Positions 17,265 to 27,362 of a stretch of 46,278 nt of DNA are shown piece by piece; positions within the stretch are counted from its first letter, which is position 1, and each line of letters begins with the position of its first letter. The notes beneath the pieces were generated by a model. The model searched no databases. It had not been told where the DNA came from and worked only from the letters and a program-made list of their open reading frames with translations. The position numbers and the translations under genes are program-made. The stretch comes from JAMLIN01 sp041676645. Its GTDB lineage: Bacteria > Pseudomonadota > Gammaproteobacteria > Burkholderiales > Burkholderiaceae_E. Where the stretch lies: assembly GCA_041676645.1 (NCBI GenBank), contig JBAYRO010000019.1, forward strand, positions 1 through 46,278. The letters are read 5' to 3'.

Positions 17265-18959
17265 CTACTTCTCCGCCATGATCTTGCGGGTGATCACCCA
17301 TTGCTGCGCGATCGAGTAGATGTTGTTGACGAGCCAGTACAGCACCAGGCCAGCCGGGAAGAAGAAGAACATCACCGAGAAGACGATGGGCATGATCGTC
17401 ATCATGCGCGCCTGCATCGGGTCGGGCGGCGTCGGATTGAGCTTGGTCTGCACATACATGCTGACCGCCATGATCACCGGCAGGATGAAGAAAGGATCCG
17501 GCGAGGCCAGGTCCTGGATCCAGCCGAACCAGGGCGCGTTGCGCATCTCGACCGACGCGAGCAGCACCCAGTACAGCGCGATGAAGACCGGAATCTGCAC
17601 CAGGATCGGCAGGCAGCCGCCCAGCGGATTGATCTTCTCCTGCTTGTAGAGCTCCATCATCGCCTGGTTCATCTTGGCGCGATCGTCGCCATAGCGCTCG
17701 CGCATGGCCTGCAGCCGCGGCGCGACCGCCTTCATCCGTGCCATCGACTTGAAGCTCGCCGCCTGCAGCGGGAAGAAGATCGTCTTGATGACCACGGTGA
17801 GCGCGACGATCGACCAGCCCCAGTTGCCGACGAAGCCGTGCAGGAAGGTGAGCAGCCAGTGGATCGGCTTGGCCAGGATCGTCAGCCAGCCGTAGTCGAC
17901 GGTGAGTTCCAGCCCCGGCGCCAGCTTCTCGAGCACCTGCTGGTCCTGCGGCCCGACGTAGAACATGGCCTCGGAGCTTGTGGTGGCGCCTGGCTCGATG
18001 GTGCCCAGCGGCGTCTTGATGCCGATCGAATAGAGATTCTCGCCAACCCTGGCGGAGTAGTACTCGCGCGGCTCGTCGGGCGGCGGCACCCAGGCCGATG
18101 CGAAATAGTGCTGGATCACGCCGACCCAGCCATCGTCGGCGCGGGGGGTGAATTTCGCCTTGCCCGAGCCGATGTCCTCGAAGCTCACCTTCTGGAACTT
18201 GTCGGCCTCGGTGTAGACCACCGGCCCGGTGAAGGTGCTGTAGAACATGGTGCCGCCCGGGGCGGGGTTGCCGTCACGGGTGATCTGCCGGTAGATGGTC
18301 GGGCTCGCCGCTTCGCTCCCGGTATTGGTGATCTCCTCGCGGACATGGATCACGTAGGAGCCCGGCTCGATGTCGTAGTGGCGCACCAGCCGCAGGCCGC
18401 CGCTTTCGGCGGCCAGCGACAGGCGCTTGCTGCCGCCACCGAGGCTCGTTTCACCGATGAGGCTGAAAGGGCTGCGATGCGTCGGGTAGCTGCTGCCCTG
18501 CGGGGCGCCGATCAGGCCGTCCTGGGCGACATAGAACCCGTCCGGCGACTGCTTGAGCAGCACCACGTTGCGACTGCGATCGTCGGTTTCCTTGTGCTCG
18601 AGCAGTTCCGCATGGACGATGACGCCACCCGAGGAGCTGATCCGCATCGCCAGCACATCGTTGCCGAAGTCGAACAGTTCGCCTCGGGCGACCGCCTCGG
18701 CATCGGCGGCCGGCAACTGCACGCTCGGGGTCGTCCTCGCCTGGGCGGTCGGAACCGCGGCGTCGGTCCCCGCCTGCGGAATGCTGGCGTCCTCGTCCCC
18801 GTCACCGCCCTGCCCGGCCTGGCCGGCCTGCTGGGTCGCCGGCGGGGGTCCGCCCAGCAGCGAGGCCTTGCCGTTGTGGCGCTGCCAGCCGTCCCACAGG
18901 AACAGCAGGGACATCGAGAAAACGATCCACAGGATGGTGCGTTGGGTTTGGGTCTGCAT
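17265..18959 (-). CDS. yidC: Membrane protein insertase YidC
   Basis: Inserts and folds inner-membrane proteins, alone or with SecYEG. The 564-residue protein has an N-terminal membrane anchor (RTILWIVFSMSLLFLWDGWQ), a Gly/Ala/Gln-rich linker, a large periplasmic beta-sandwich (about 90-340), and the conserved hydrophobic C-terminal core (about 360-560) with WGWSIVALTVVIKTIFFPLQ, QEKINPLGGCLPILVQIPVF and a final ILPVIMAVSMYVQTKLNP to WVITRKIMAEK segment. The N-terminal pattern matches betaproteobacterial YidC. It lies 6 bp after yidD. Confidence 0.97.
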   Translation of the reverse strand: MQTQTQRTILWIVFSMSLLFLWDGWQRHNGKASLLGGPPPATQQAGQAGQGGDGDEDASIPQAGTDAAVPTAQARTTPSVQLPAADAEAVARGELFDFGNDVLAMRISSSGGVIVHAELLEHKETDDRSRNVVLLKQSPDGFYVAQDGLIGAPQGSSYPTHRSPFSLIGETSLGGGSKRLSLAAESGGLRLVRHYDIEPGSYVIHVREEITNTGSEAASPTIYRQITRDGNPAPGGTMFYSTFTGPVVYTEADKFQKVSFEDIGSGKAKFTPRADDGWVGVIQHYFASAWVPPPDEPREYYSARVGENLYSIGIKTPLGTIEPGATTSSEAMFYVGPQDQQVLEKLAPGLELTVDYGWLTILAKPIHWLLTFLHGFVGNWGWSIVALTVVIKTIFFPLQAASFKSMARMKAVAPRLQAMRERYGDDRAKMNQAMMELYKQEKINPLGGCLPILVQIPVFIALYWVLLASVEMRNAPWFGWIQDLASPDPFFILPVIMAVSMYVQTKLNPTPPDPMQARMMTIMPIVFSVMFFFFPAGLVLYWLVNNIYSIAQQWVITRKIMAEK

Positions 18960-18965
18960 GTGTTC

Positions 18966-19253
18966 TCAGTCGTCCAGGAGCGCGCCGCGCCGCGTGCCGT
19001 GGGCGTCGCACGTGCAGGTCATTCGGGCCGGGCGGCCAAGGGTGGCCGGAACCTCGTCGATGCCACCGGGATGCCAGCGATGGCAACGGGACAGCCTTCG
19101 CAGGGCGAGCCAACCGCCACGCCGGGCGCCGTGCCGCTCGATGGCCTCGATGGCATAGTCGGAGCAGGTCGGCAGGAAACGGCAACGGGGCGCCATCATC
19201 GGGCTGATCGCCAGGCGATAGAAACGCACCGGAAGGATGAGCAGCTTACGCAT
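18966..19253 (-). CDS. yidD: Membrane protein insertion efficiency factor YidD
   Basis: A small membrane-associated helper of YidC-dependent insertion. The hallmark CRFLPTCSDYAIEAIERHG with its Cys pair, and CHRWHPGGIDEVP, are present. The start is placed at MRKLLILPVRFYRLAISP, the usual family N-terminus; in-frame ATG 19259 and GTG 19262 would add two or three residues. It overlaps the end of rnpA by several bases, as in most bacteria. The tail after the PGG motif (about 25 residues, ending GALLDD) is Cys/Arg-rich and not conserved. Confidence 0.94.
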   Translation of the reverse strand: MRKLLILPVRFYRLAISPMMAPRCRFLPTCSDYAIEAIERHGARRGGWLALRRLSRCHRWHPGGIDEVPATLGRPARMTCTCDAHGTRRGALLDD

Positions 19254-19629
19254 CGGCATCACGCGCCAGCAGTTCGTCGATCTCTTCGCGCCAGAGGCGC
19301 TTGCGGGCCCGGTGGGTGAGCCCGTCGAAATCGACCGGCCGCCTGACCAGCCGCAACAGCGCCGGGGACCGCGGTCGCGAGCGATTCAAGCCGGCCCGCC
19401 ACGCCTCGCGGGCGATCCGGCGCAGGGTATTGCGATCGATCGCCCGCTTGAGCAGGCGCTTGGGAATCGCCATCAGGAGGATATCGCCGGCCGGCCCGGC
19501 GCTTGCCGAGCGCGCACCGCCGGCGGGTGCCGGAAAGCGACGCGACAGCATGAAGTGGGTACTCGCGAGCGGACCGCGCCTGCGGGGGGGACCCTTGGCG
19601 CCGTCGCCACAACGGCGGACATCCTGCAT
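19246..19629 (-). CDS. rnpA: Ribonuclease P protein component
   Basis: The protein subunit that helps RNase P RNA cut tRNA 5' leaders. The signature is KRAIDRNTLRRIAREAWRAG in a strongly basic protein. The ATG start gives 127 residues but begins about where the family normally already reads D-F-x-x-V. The conserved-looking upstream codons (LIRRPAPADP) remain open back into rpmH with no ATG, GTG or TTG, so initiation at an unusual codon such as the CTG at 19659 is possible. It lies 26 bp after rpmH and overlaps yidD. Confidence 0.92.
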   Translation of the reverse strand: MQDVRRCGDGAKGPPRRRGPLASTHFMLSRRFPAPAGGARSASAGPAGDILLMAIPKRLLKRAIDRNTLRRIAREAWRAGLNRSRPRSPALLRLVRRPVDFDGLTHRARKRLWREEIDELLARDADA

Positions 19630-19655
19630 CGGGTCGGCCGGCGCCGGGCGCCGGA

Positions 19656-19790
19656 TCAGACAGCCAGGCGCTTGCGACCCTTGGCGCGTCGGGCGCGAAT
19701 CACGGCGCGACCCCCGCGGGTCTTCATCCGGACCAGGAAGCCATGCGTGCGCTTGCGCCGGGTAACCGACGGCTGGAAGGTGCGTTTCAT
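19656..19790 (-). CDS. rpmH: 50S ribosomal protein L34
   Basis: A 44-residue basic ribosomal protein, nearly invariant: MKRTFQPSVTRRKRTHGFL at the start and GRKRLAV at the end. It is the first gene of the rpmH-rnpA-yidD-yidC-mnmE operon, divergent from dnaA. A near-consensus promoter lies upstream at 19903-19932. Confidence 0.98.
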   Translation of the reverse strand: MKRTFQPSVTRRKRTHGFLVRMKTRGGRAVIRARRAKGRKRLAV

Positions 19791-19902
19791 CTCAGGTATC
19801 CGAAAGCGGCGATTCCGCCTGCCCCGCACGGATGGGCCCCTGCCGGCAAGCCCGGTGGGACGACTCGTACGGATGCAAGGCCAAATACGGAAAAAGCCTT
19901 CG

Positions 19903-19932
19903 ATTACAACCCATTAGGCCATGCGCTGTCAA
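19903..19932 (-). promoter_or_regulatory. Sigma-70 promoter of the rpmH operon
   Basis: On the minus strand a perfect -35 hexamer TTGACA (19932-19927) is followed after 18 bp by TGTAAT (19908-19903), five of six matches to the -10 consensus. It points at rpmH and leaves a leader of roughly 110 nt. A strong promoter is expected for a ribosomal protein operon. Confidence 0.7.
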
Positions 19933-19940
19933 TGGCAGGG

Positions 19941-19969
19941 TCGCCAGCCGAAGATGGTCGGAGTAGAAT
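19941..19969 (+). promoter_or_regulatory. Candidate dnaA promoter
   Basis: TCGCCA (19941-19946), a 17-bp spacer and TAGAAT (19964-19969) match the -35 and -10 consensus in four and five positions. It would give a leader of about 70 nt before the dnaA ATG. It sits back to back with the rpmH promoter. No convincing DnaA box was found in this divergent region, so autoregulation by DnaA is not evident here. Confidence 0.45.
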
Positions 19970-20048
19970 GTGCAGTTGGCTCCGACAACGAAACCCGGCG
20001 GCACCACGACCGATCCGGATCCCCGACCGGGCCCGACCCGACACCACC

Positions 20049-21437
20049 ATGATGCAAGAACGTTGGCGCGAGTGCGTCGTTCGCCTCGAGGCCAAGCTTC
20101 CGCCACAGCAATTCAAGCCCTGGATCAAGCCGCTGGTTTTCATCGGTTATGATGAAAGTGAGCACTTGCTTAGAATTGGTGTCGCCAACCCGCAGAAGCT
20201 CAACTGGGTACGCAACCAGTTCGAGCCCCTGATCGCCATCGTCATCCGCGAACTCTTCGATCCCGATACCCGACTGCAGCTCGAGCTGGTCCGCGCCGAA
20301 CAGCTTGCCGAATCGCTCGACGGGCGGACCCATGGTCCCGGAGATTCCGTCGCCGATCCGGCCGACGCAGGCCCGGAACCCGAGGTCGCGCGCCGTCCCC
20401 GCATCGGCGTGCTCGCGGCCAACGGGCTGCGCCCCGACCTCTCCTTCGATTCCTTCGTCAACGGCAAGGCCAACCAGATCGCGGTCTCGGCGGCCCTGCA
20501 GGTCGTCGAGCAGCCCGGCACCGCGTACAACCCGCTCTTCCTCTACGCCGGGACCGGCCTGGGCAAGACGCACCTGATGCATGCCGTCGGCAACTCCATC
20601 GCCCAGCTCGGACCGGACATCCGGATGCTGTACGTCAGTGCCCAGGAATACTTCGACGAGATGGTGCGCGCGGTCCAGCGCAAGAACACCCAGGATTTCA
20701 AGCGCAAGTACCAGGATCTCGACCTGCTCCTGGTCGACGACATCCAGTTCCTGAGCGGCAAGGAGCGCACGCAGGAAGAGTTCTTCTATACCTTCGAGTC
20801 GCTCATCACGGCGCGCAAGCAGCTGATCGTCACCTGCGACACCTATCCGCGCGACCTCTCCGAGTTCCAGGACCGCCTGCTGTCGCGCCTGGGCTCGGGC
20901 CTGATCGTCGAGATCGAACCGCCCGAGCTCGAGATGCGCGTCGCCATCCTGCTGCGCAAGGCCGAGGCCGTCGGTGTCGCCCTGCCCGACGACGTCGCCT
21001 TCCTGATCGCCAAGAACCTGCGCTCGAACGTCCGCGAACTCGAAGGCGCGCTCAATCGCGTGATCGCCTTCGCCCGCTTTCGCGAAACCCGCGTCGACCT
21101 CGACCTCGCCCGCGAAGCGCTCAAGGATCTCTTCGAACTCAATCGCCCGCCCGTCTCGATCGACAAGATCCAGCGCTCGGTCGCCGAGCAGTTCGGCATC
21201 AAGGTGGCCGACATGTTCTCCAAGCGCCGTCCGGCCAACATCGCCCGGGCCCGCCAGGTGGCGATGTACTTCTCCAAGGAGTTCACCCAGAAGAGCTTCC
21301 CCGAGATCGGCGAAGCCTTCGGCGGGCGCGACCACACCACCGTGATGCATGCGGTCAAGCGCGTCGCCGAACTGCGCCAGCACGATGCCGAGTTCAATCG
21401 CCAGCTGCACCTGGTCGAACAGGTGCTGCGCGCATGA
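20049..21437 (+). CDS. dnaA: Chromosomal replication initiator protein DnaA
   Basis: Binds DnaA boxes at oriC and melts the origin in its ATP form. The 462-residue protein has domain I (about 1-80, ERWRECVVRLEAKLPPQQF), a short acidic linker (about 90-125), AAA+ domain III with GTGLGKTH (168-175) and LLLVDDIQFL (226-235), and DNA-binding domain IV ending with the signature around SFPEIGEAFGGRDHTTVMHA. The start at 20049 (MMQERW; ATG 20052 is equivalent) gives the usual N-terminus; longer in-frame readings run into the rpmH leader. It is followed by the presumed origin and then dnaN. Confidence 0.97.
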   Translation: MMQERWRECVVRLEAKLPPQQFKPWIKPLVFIGYDESEHLLRIGVANPQKLNWVRNQFEPLIAIVIRELFDPDTRLQLELVRAEQLAESLDGRTHGPGDSVADPADAGPEPEVARRPRIGVLAANGLRPDLSFDSFVNGKANQIAVSAALQVVEQPGTAYNPLFLYAGTGLGKTHLMHAVGNSIAQLGPDIRMLYVSAQEYFDEMVRAVQRKNTQDFKRKYQDLDLLLVDDIQFLSGKERTQEEFFYTFESLITARKQLIVTCDTYPRDLSEFQDRLLSRLGSGLIVEIEPPELEMRVAILLRKAEAVGVALPDDVAFLIAKNLRSNVRELEGALNRVIAFARFRETRVDLDLAREALKDLFELNRPPVSIDKIQRSVAEQFGIKVADMFSKRRPANIARARQVAMYFSKEFTQKSFPEIGEAFGGRDHTTVMHAVKRVAELRQHDAEFNRQLHLVEQVLRA

Positions 21438-21699
21438 GGCCTGTGGACAAGCGGGGGGTGCAAGCTGTGGACAGGGGTCGGATGACCCGTGGACCGGGCT
21501 GCGGACAATTCACCTCGAAATGTGGACAAGCCCGACGCGCCTTCGTGGCGCCCGGATTCATCCACAGCCGTCCCCAGACCGCGGCACACGATGTCCACAG
21601 GCGCGAAAGCTCCGGAAAGCCACGCCAGGACTGCCGCGGCGGCAACTCTCAACAGACTTGGCCCGCCTACATTCAACAGCAGCAACAGGATTAAAAGAA
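21438..21699 (+). other. Probable oriC: DnaA-box cluster between dnaA and dnaN
   Basis: This 262-bp non-coding stretch holds several close matches to the DnaA box (TGTGGATAA / TTATCCACA). Forward: TGTGGACAA at 21442-21450, TGTGGACAG at 21466-21474, TGTGGACAA at 21521-21529, and weaker TGCGGACAA at 21500-21508. Reverse: TCATCCACA at 21558-21566 and ATGTCCACA at 21591-21599. The right end (about 21670-21700, through CAGGATTAAAAGAAATG) is the only A/T-leaning part and could be the unwinding element. Most boxes carry C instead of T at position 7, as is common in GC-rich genomes. The assignment rests on box density and location only. Confidence 0.75.
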
Positions 21700-22809
21700 A
21701 TGCTATTGATGAAAGCGAACCGCGACGCGATCCTCAAGCCGCTGCAGACGGTGGCGGGAATCGTCGAACGTCGCCATACCCTGCCGATCCTGGCCAACGT
21801 CCTGATCCGCAAGAACGAAGACACCATTTCCTTGCTGGCAACCGATGTCGAGATCCAGATCAGCACCGAAGCCGAACTGGGCGGCGAGCCGGGTCCGGCC
21901 GCCACCACGGTCGCCGCGCGCAAACTGATCGACATCCTGCGCAGCCTGCCCGAGAGCGCCGAAGTCAGCATCTCCCTGGACAACCGCAAGGCGAGCGTGC
22001 GCGCCGGCAAGAGCCGTTTCGCCCTGCAGACGCTGGGCGCCGACGACTACCCGACGGTCAGTGTTTCCGAAGACACCACGACGCGCTTCACCCTGCCCCA
22101 GGACAGGCTCAGGCACCTGTTCCACATGGTGCATTTCGCGATGGCCCAGCAGGACATCCGCTACTACCTGAACGGCCTGCTGCTGGTCACCGATGGCGAC
22201 CTGGTGCGTGTCGTGGCCACCGACGGCCATCGGCTCGCCTACTGCCAGACCGAAGTCGAAGGCGCGGGACTCGTCCACCAGGAAGTCATCATCCCGCGCA
22301 AGACCGTGCTCGAACTCCAGCGCCTGCTCGCCGACAACGACGATCCCGTCGACATCACCGTCGCGCCCAACCAGGTGCGCTTCACCTTCGGTGGTGTCGA
22401 GATGATCTCCAAGCTCGTCGAAGGCAAGTTTCCCGACTACCAGCGCGTCATCCCGCAGGGATACACCCGGCGTCTGCTCATACGCCGCGACGACTTCGCG
22501 GCATCGCTGGGCCGCACTTCCATCCTCACGACCGAGAAATTCAAGGGCGTGCGCCTCGCCGCTTCGGACCAGGGCCTCAAGGTGCAGATCACCAACGCCG
22601 AGCAGGAAGAGGCCGTCGACGAGATCGAGGCCGAGTACACCGGCGATCCCATCGAAGCCGGCTTCAACGTGTCCTACCTGCAGGATGTCCTGGGCAACCT
22701 CAAGGTCGAGAACGTCTCGATGGAGTTCGGCGATTCCAACAGCAGCGCGCTTCTCACGATTCCCGACGACGACAGCTTCAAGTATGTCGTGATGCCGATG
22801 CGTATCTGA
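21700..22809 (+). CDS. dnaN: DNA polymerase III beta sliding clamp
   Basis: The ring-shaped processivity clamp of the replicase. The start is either the ATG at 21700 (MLLMKANRD, AGGA nine bases upstream) or 21709 (MKANRDAILKPLQTVAG), the latter giving 366 residues exactly as in E. coli. Conserved features include RRHTLPILANVL near the N-terminus, YLNGLLLVTDGDLVRVVATD and GHRLAY in the middle, and the C-terminal MPMRI, the standard end of the clamp. gyrB begins 7 bp downstream with no recF between. Confidence 0.97.
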   Translation: MLLMKANRDAILKPLQTVAGIVERRHTLPILANVLIRKNEDTISLLATDVEIQISTEAELGGEPGPAATTVAARKLIDILRSLPESAEVSISLDNRKASVRAGKSRFALQTLGADDYPTVSVSEDTTTRFTLPQDRLRHLFHMVHFAMAQQDIRYYLNGLLLVTDGDLVRVVATDGHRLAYCQTEVEGAGLVHQEVIIPRKTVLELQRLLADNDDPVDITVAPNQVRFTFGGVEMISKLVEGKFPDYQRVIPQGYTRRLLIRRDDFAASLGRTSILTTEKFKGVRLAASDQGLKVQITNAEQEEAVDEIEAEYTGDPIEAGFNVSYLQDVLGNLKVENVSMEFGDSNSSALLTIPDDDSFKYVVMPMRI

Positions 22810-22816
22810 GCCAATA

Positions 22817-25315
<2,499 letters not shown>

Positions 25316-25349
25316 CCGGTGTAAAGTTGGAGCGTTCGAAGCGGGTGTC

Positions 25350-25835
25350 TCAAGCGACTTTCCTTTCCCCAAGGGGCAACTGCAACTCCTCCACATCCAG
25401 CGTGAAGTTGAGCGGAACCTGGATCGGCTCTTTGTCTAGATTCTTGCTGTTGTAGACGTCTACATCAGTCTTGAGTTGGAAACAGTCGCCGACGATCTGC
25501 TGGCGCCTCTGGGCGAACGACCTCAGAAAGTGCGAACGTGGTGCCTTTTCGTCGTCCATGTCCGCCCAAAGCGACATTGTGCGGTTTCCATTCTTGACGC
25601 GGACCGCATGTTTGGCGCGGTAACGTTGCCCATCTTCGTTCGTGCGGTACTCCTCGCGCAAGCACTGCGCAATGTCTGACGCAATCGCATCGACGACCGT
25701 ACGAAAGCTTGGTTTGTGGAGCCCATTCTGATAAGCCCACTCGGCGATCGCGTGAGGATCGAGGAAACCGTCATCTCCCACTTCGGACTGATAGCGTTCG
25801 ATGTATGCCTTGATCTGATTTCCGTAAGCAGACAT
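25350..25835 (-). CDS. Third gene of the HigBA module, unknown function
   Basis: A 161-residue protein that I do not recognise. The ATG at 25835 has GAGG six bases upstream; the frame also opens at a GTG five codons earlier. Visible features are an N-terminal helical part (NQIKAYIERYQSEVGDDGFLDPHAIAEWAYQNG), a segment with many Arg/Lys (YRAKHAVRVKNGNRTMSLWADMDD), and a beta-like C-terminus (PIQVPLNFTLDVEELQL). It has no signal peptide or membrane segment. It begins 16 bp after the HigA-ImmA stop, so it is the last gene of a higB-higA-X operon, and it converges on gyrB 34 bp away. A role as a target, chaperone or effector of the toxin system is inference from position. Confidence 0.7.
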   Translation of the reverse strand: MSAYGNQIKAYIERYQSEVGDDGFLDPHAIAEWAYQNGLHKPSFRTVVDAIASDIAQCLREEYRTNEDGQRYRAKHAVRVKNGNRTMSLWADMDDEKAPRSHFLRSFAQRRQQIVGDCFQLKTDVDVYNSKNLDKEPIQVPLNFTLDVEELQLPLGERKVA

Positions 25836-25851
25836 GTGAGCCCTCGGCACG

Positions 25852-26970
25852 TTACTCGGTGAACGATCCCCAGCCGTCGGCGTCGGCCGCGGACAAGACG
25901 AACGCTCGCACCTTCACTTGGTGTTTCCGTAAGAAGTCGTGCCGATTGAGACGACGCTGCAATTGGCCTACGACCAGTCCCGGGTGAACCTGAATGCGTT
26001 GCGCAAACCGCAGCACACGCTCTTCGGAGAAATATGGCTGCACTCGAGCGATAAAGTCGTCGAGTGCAGCGGTCGGAACGCAGAAGTCCGCTCCGGCGGC
26101 GTTGGCCAGAAGCTCACACTCCGGCAATTTCTCCTTCGAGTCGCCCACGTCGGTGTCGATGACCGCGCGGTTCTCTGCCTTACCGTCTTCGCGCAGTACA
26201 TGCTCGATTTCGTGGCGAAGTACGAACCAGAAGTTGTCAATACGGTCGAACCGCAGGGTCATGCCGATGACAGGCTTGGCGTCGTCCAGCCAGAAGCACG
26301 CCCCGTCCATCTTCGACCCCGCAAGCGATTCGACGAACACTAGCCGCACACCCGATTCGGAAAGGATGCGAGGTGCGTGTCGAACCTCTTCAGGTGACAG
26401 GATGAGCTTACGTAGCGACTCAATGGCCGAGAGCAACTTCGCCTTCGAGTACGTCGGTACGATCTGCTGGTTCGCGATGGCCCGCACCCGAAACAGCCAT
26501 GCAAGCTGCAGCGGTGTGGTGTTCGCCATGGCATGCGTCTTCTTCGCGACGTGACCCAGCTCTGGGGTGTCCGAGACGTTGGAGATGTCGAAGAACTCGC
26601 AGAAGCGCTGTTCCATGACCTCCACACTCTCGCTAGCATGTACCCACCCTCGACGGATCATCTCGCGCACGGGGAATCGGGTATACAGGCGCGCTTTTCG
26701 CGAAATGTTGTCGTTGGGCACGGTGACCTTGGAGAGTCGGTACTGGCTCTCCAAGGTCATCCAATAGTCTGGCGAAGTGCCAAAGGCTTCGCCAAGACCC
26801 TTGGCGGTTTCCGGGGTGATAGCGCGCTTCCCAGCGATGAGTTCGCTGATAAGACGTGGCGGGCGATCCAAGATGTCTGCCAGCTCTTGCTGGCTCCAGT
26901 CCCGAGCCTCCAGTTCCTCCCGCAGGAACTCGCCAGGCGGGAACACTTCGGCGGGTACGCGTGCGTTCAT
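25852..26970 (-). CDS. HigA antitoxin fused to ImmA/IrrE metallopeptidase
   Basis: A 372-residue protein. Residues about 10-80 are a HigA-type HTH (EFLREELEARDWSQQELADIL to GTSPDYWMTLESQYR), the antitoxin and operator-binding part. The remainder is an ImmA/IrrE-like peptidase domain with the zinc motif HEIEH (253-257) and a downstream acidic ECELLANAAGADF that supplies a third ligand. Such proteases cleave repressor-like partners in other systems. The gene has GGAG five bases before its ATG, follows higB by 15 bp and precedes the unknown gene by 16 bp. The fusion hints that antitoxin activity may be controlled by proteolysis; this is not shown by the sequence. Confidence 0.88.
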   Translation of the reverse strand: MNARVPAEVFPPGEFLREELEARDWSQQELADILDRPPRLISELIAGKRAITPETAKGLGEAFGTSPDYWMTLESQYRLSKVTVPNDNISRKARLYTRFPVREMIRRGWVHASESVEVMEQRFCEFFDISNVSDTPELGHVAKKTHAMANTTPLQLAWLFRVRAIANQQIVPTYSKAKLLSAIESLRKLILSPEEVRHAPRILSESGVRLVFVESLAGSKMDGACFWLDDAKPVIGMTLRFDRIDNFWFVLRHEIEHVLREDGKAENRAVIDTDVGDSKEKLPECELLANAAGADFCVPTAALDDFIARVQPYFSEERVLRFAQRIQVHPGLVVGQLQRRLNRHDFLRKHQVKVRAFVLSAADADGWGSFTE

Positions 26971-26985
26971 GGGCTCTCCAAACTT

Positions 26986-27282
26986 CTAGTGGTAGTCAAC
27001 GATCTCGACGATTCCAATGATCTTGCAAGGATGGCCGCCGCGGATTTCCAAGATCAAACGCCATTGCAGATTGAGTCGCACTGAGTGCTGACCCAGCCGA
27101 TCTCCTTTTAGCTTTTCGAAGTGCAGCGACTTTACTTGCATGAAGTCACGTTCATCTCGAAAGGCTCGAATCTGTTGCATCCGTTTCCGGTACGCCCGGA
27201 CCACTTCTTGTGAGAAACCGGCAGTGAACTGTGGATCGGTTTCGAGGCGGTCCAAGTCGTCATCGTCGAACTCAACTCTCAT
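26986..27282 (-). CDS. HigB/RelE family toxin
   Basis: A 98-residue RelE-fold toxin, presumed ribosome-dependent mRNA interferase. Family features are DRLETDPQFTAGFSQEVVRAYRK-type N-terminus, KSLHFEKLKGDR, and VRLNLQWRLILEI followed by a final IVDYH. An in-frame ATG at 27312 would add ten residues but abuts an 18+18 bp hairpin and lies within the predicted promoter. The ATG at 27282 matches the family N-terminus and falls on the predicted transcription start. It heads the higB-higA-X operon. Confidence 0.88.
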   Translation of the reverse strand: MRVEFDDDDLDRLETDPQFTAGFSQEVVRAYRKRMQQIRAFRDERDFMQVKSLHFEKLKGDRLGQHSVRLNLQWRLILEIRGGHPCKIIGIVEIVDYH

Positions 27283-27288
27283 CGATGA

Positions 27289-27317
27289 ATTATCGGCGAA
27301 CCTGTAGGCCATTGCAA
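27289..27317 (-). promoter_or_regulatory. higB promoter predicting a leaderless mRNA
   Basis: On the minus strand, -35 TTGCAA (27317-27312), a 17-bp spacer and -10 GATAAT (27294-27289, five of six matches). Only six bases separate the -10 from the ATG at 27282, so transcription should start at or next to the A of the start codon. The -35 hexamer overlaps the edge of the palindrome at 27313-27351, a natural arrangement for repression by HigA. Confidence 0.6.
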
Positions 27318-27351
27318 CCCATCTTTACACATCGTGTAAAGATGGGTTGCA
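27313..27351. promoter_or_regulatory. 18+18 bp perfect inverted repeat, probable HigA operator
   Basis: TGCAACCCATCTTTACAC at 27313-27330 and its exact reverse complement at 27334-27351 are separated by ATC. The inner TTTACAC-ATC-GTGTAAA core looks like an HTH-repressor half-site pair. It overlaps the -35 of the higB promoter, so binding by HigA should block transcription. It could also terminate transcription from the right, but it lacks a T-run in the required position. chrA ends 12 bp away. Confidence 0.65.
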
Positions 27352-27362
27352 TATCTCTGAAA

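Noticed and set aside
16770..19319. A long plus-strand open frame opposite mnmE, yidC and yidD
   Set aside because: It is His/Arg/Asp-rich shadow coding of a GC-rich genome, antisense to three certain genes, with no family features.
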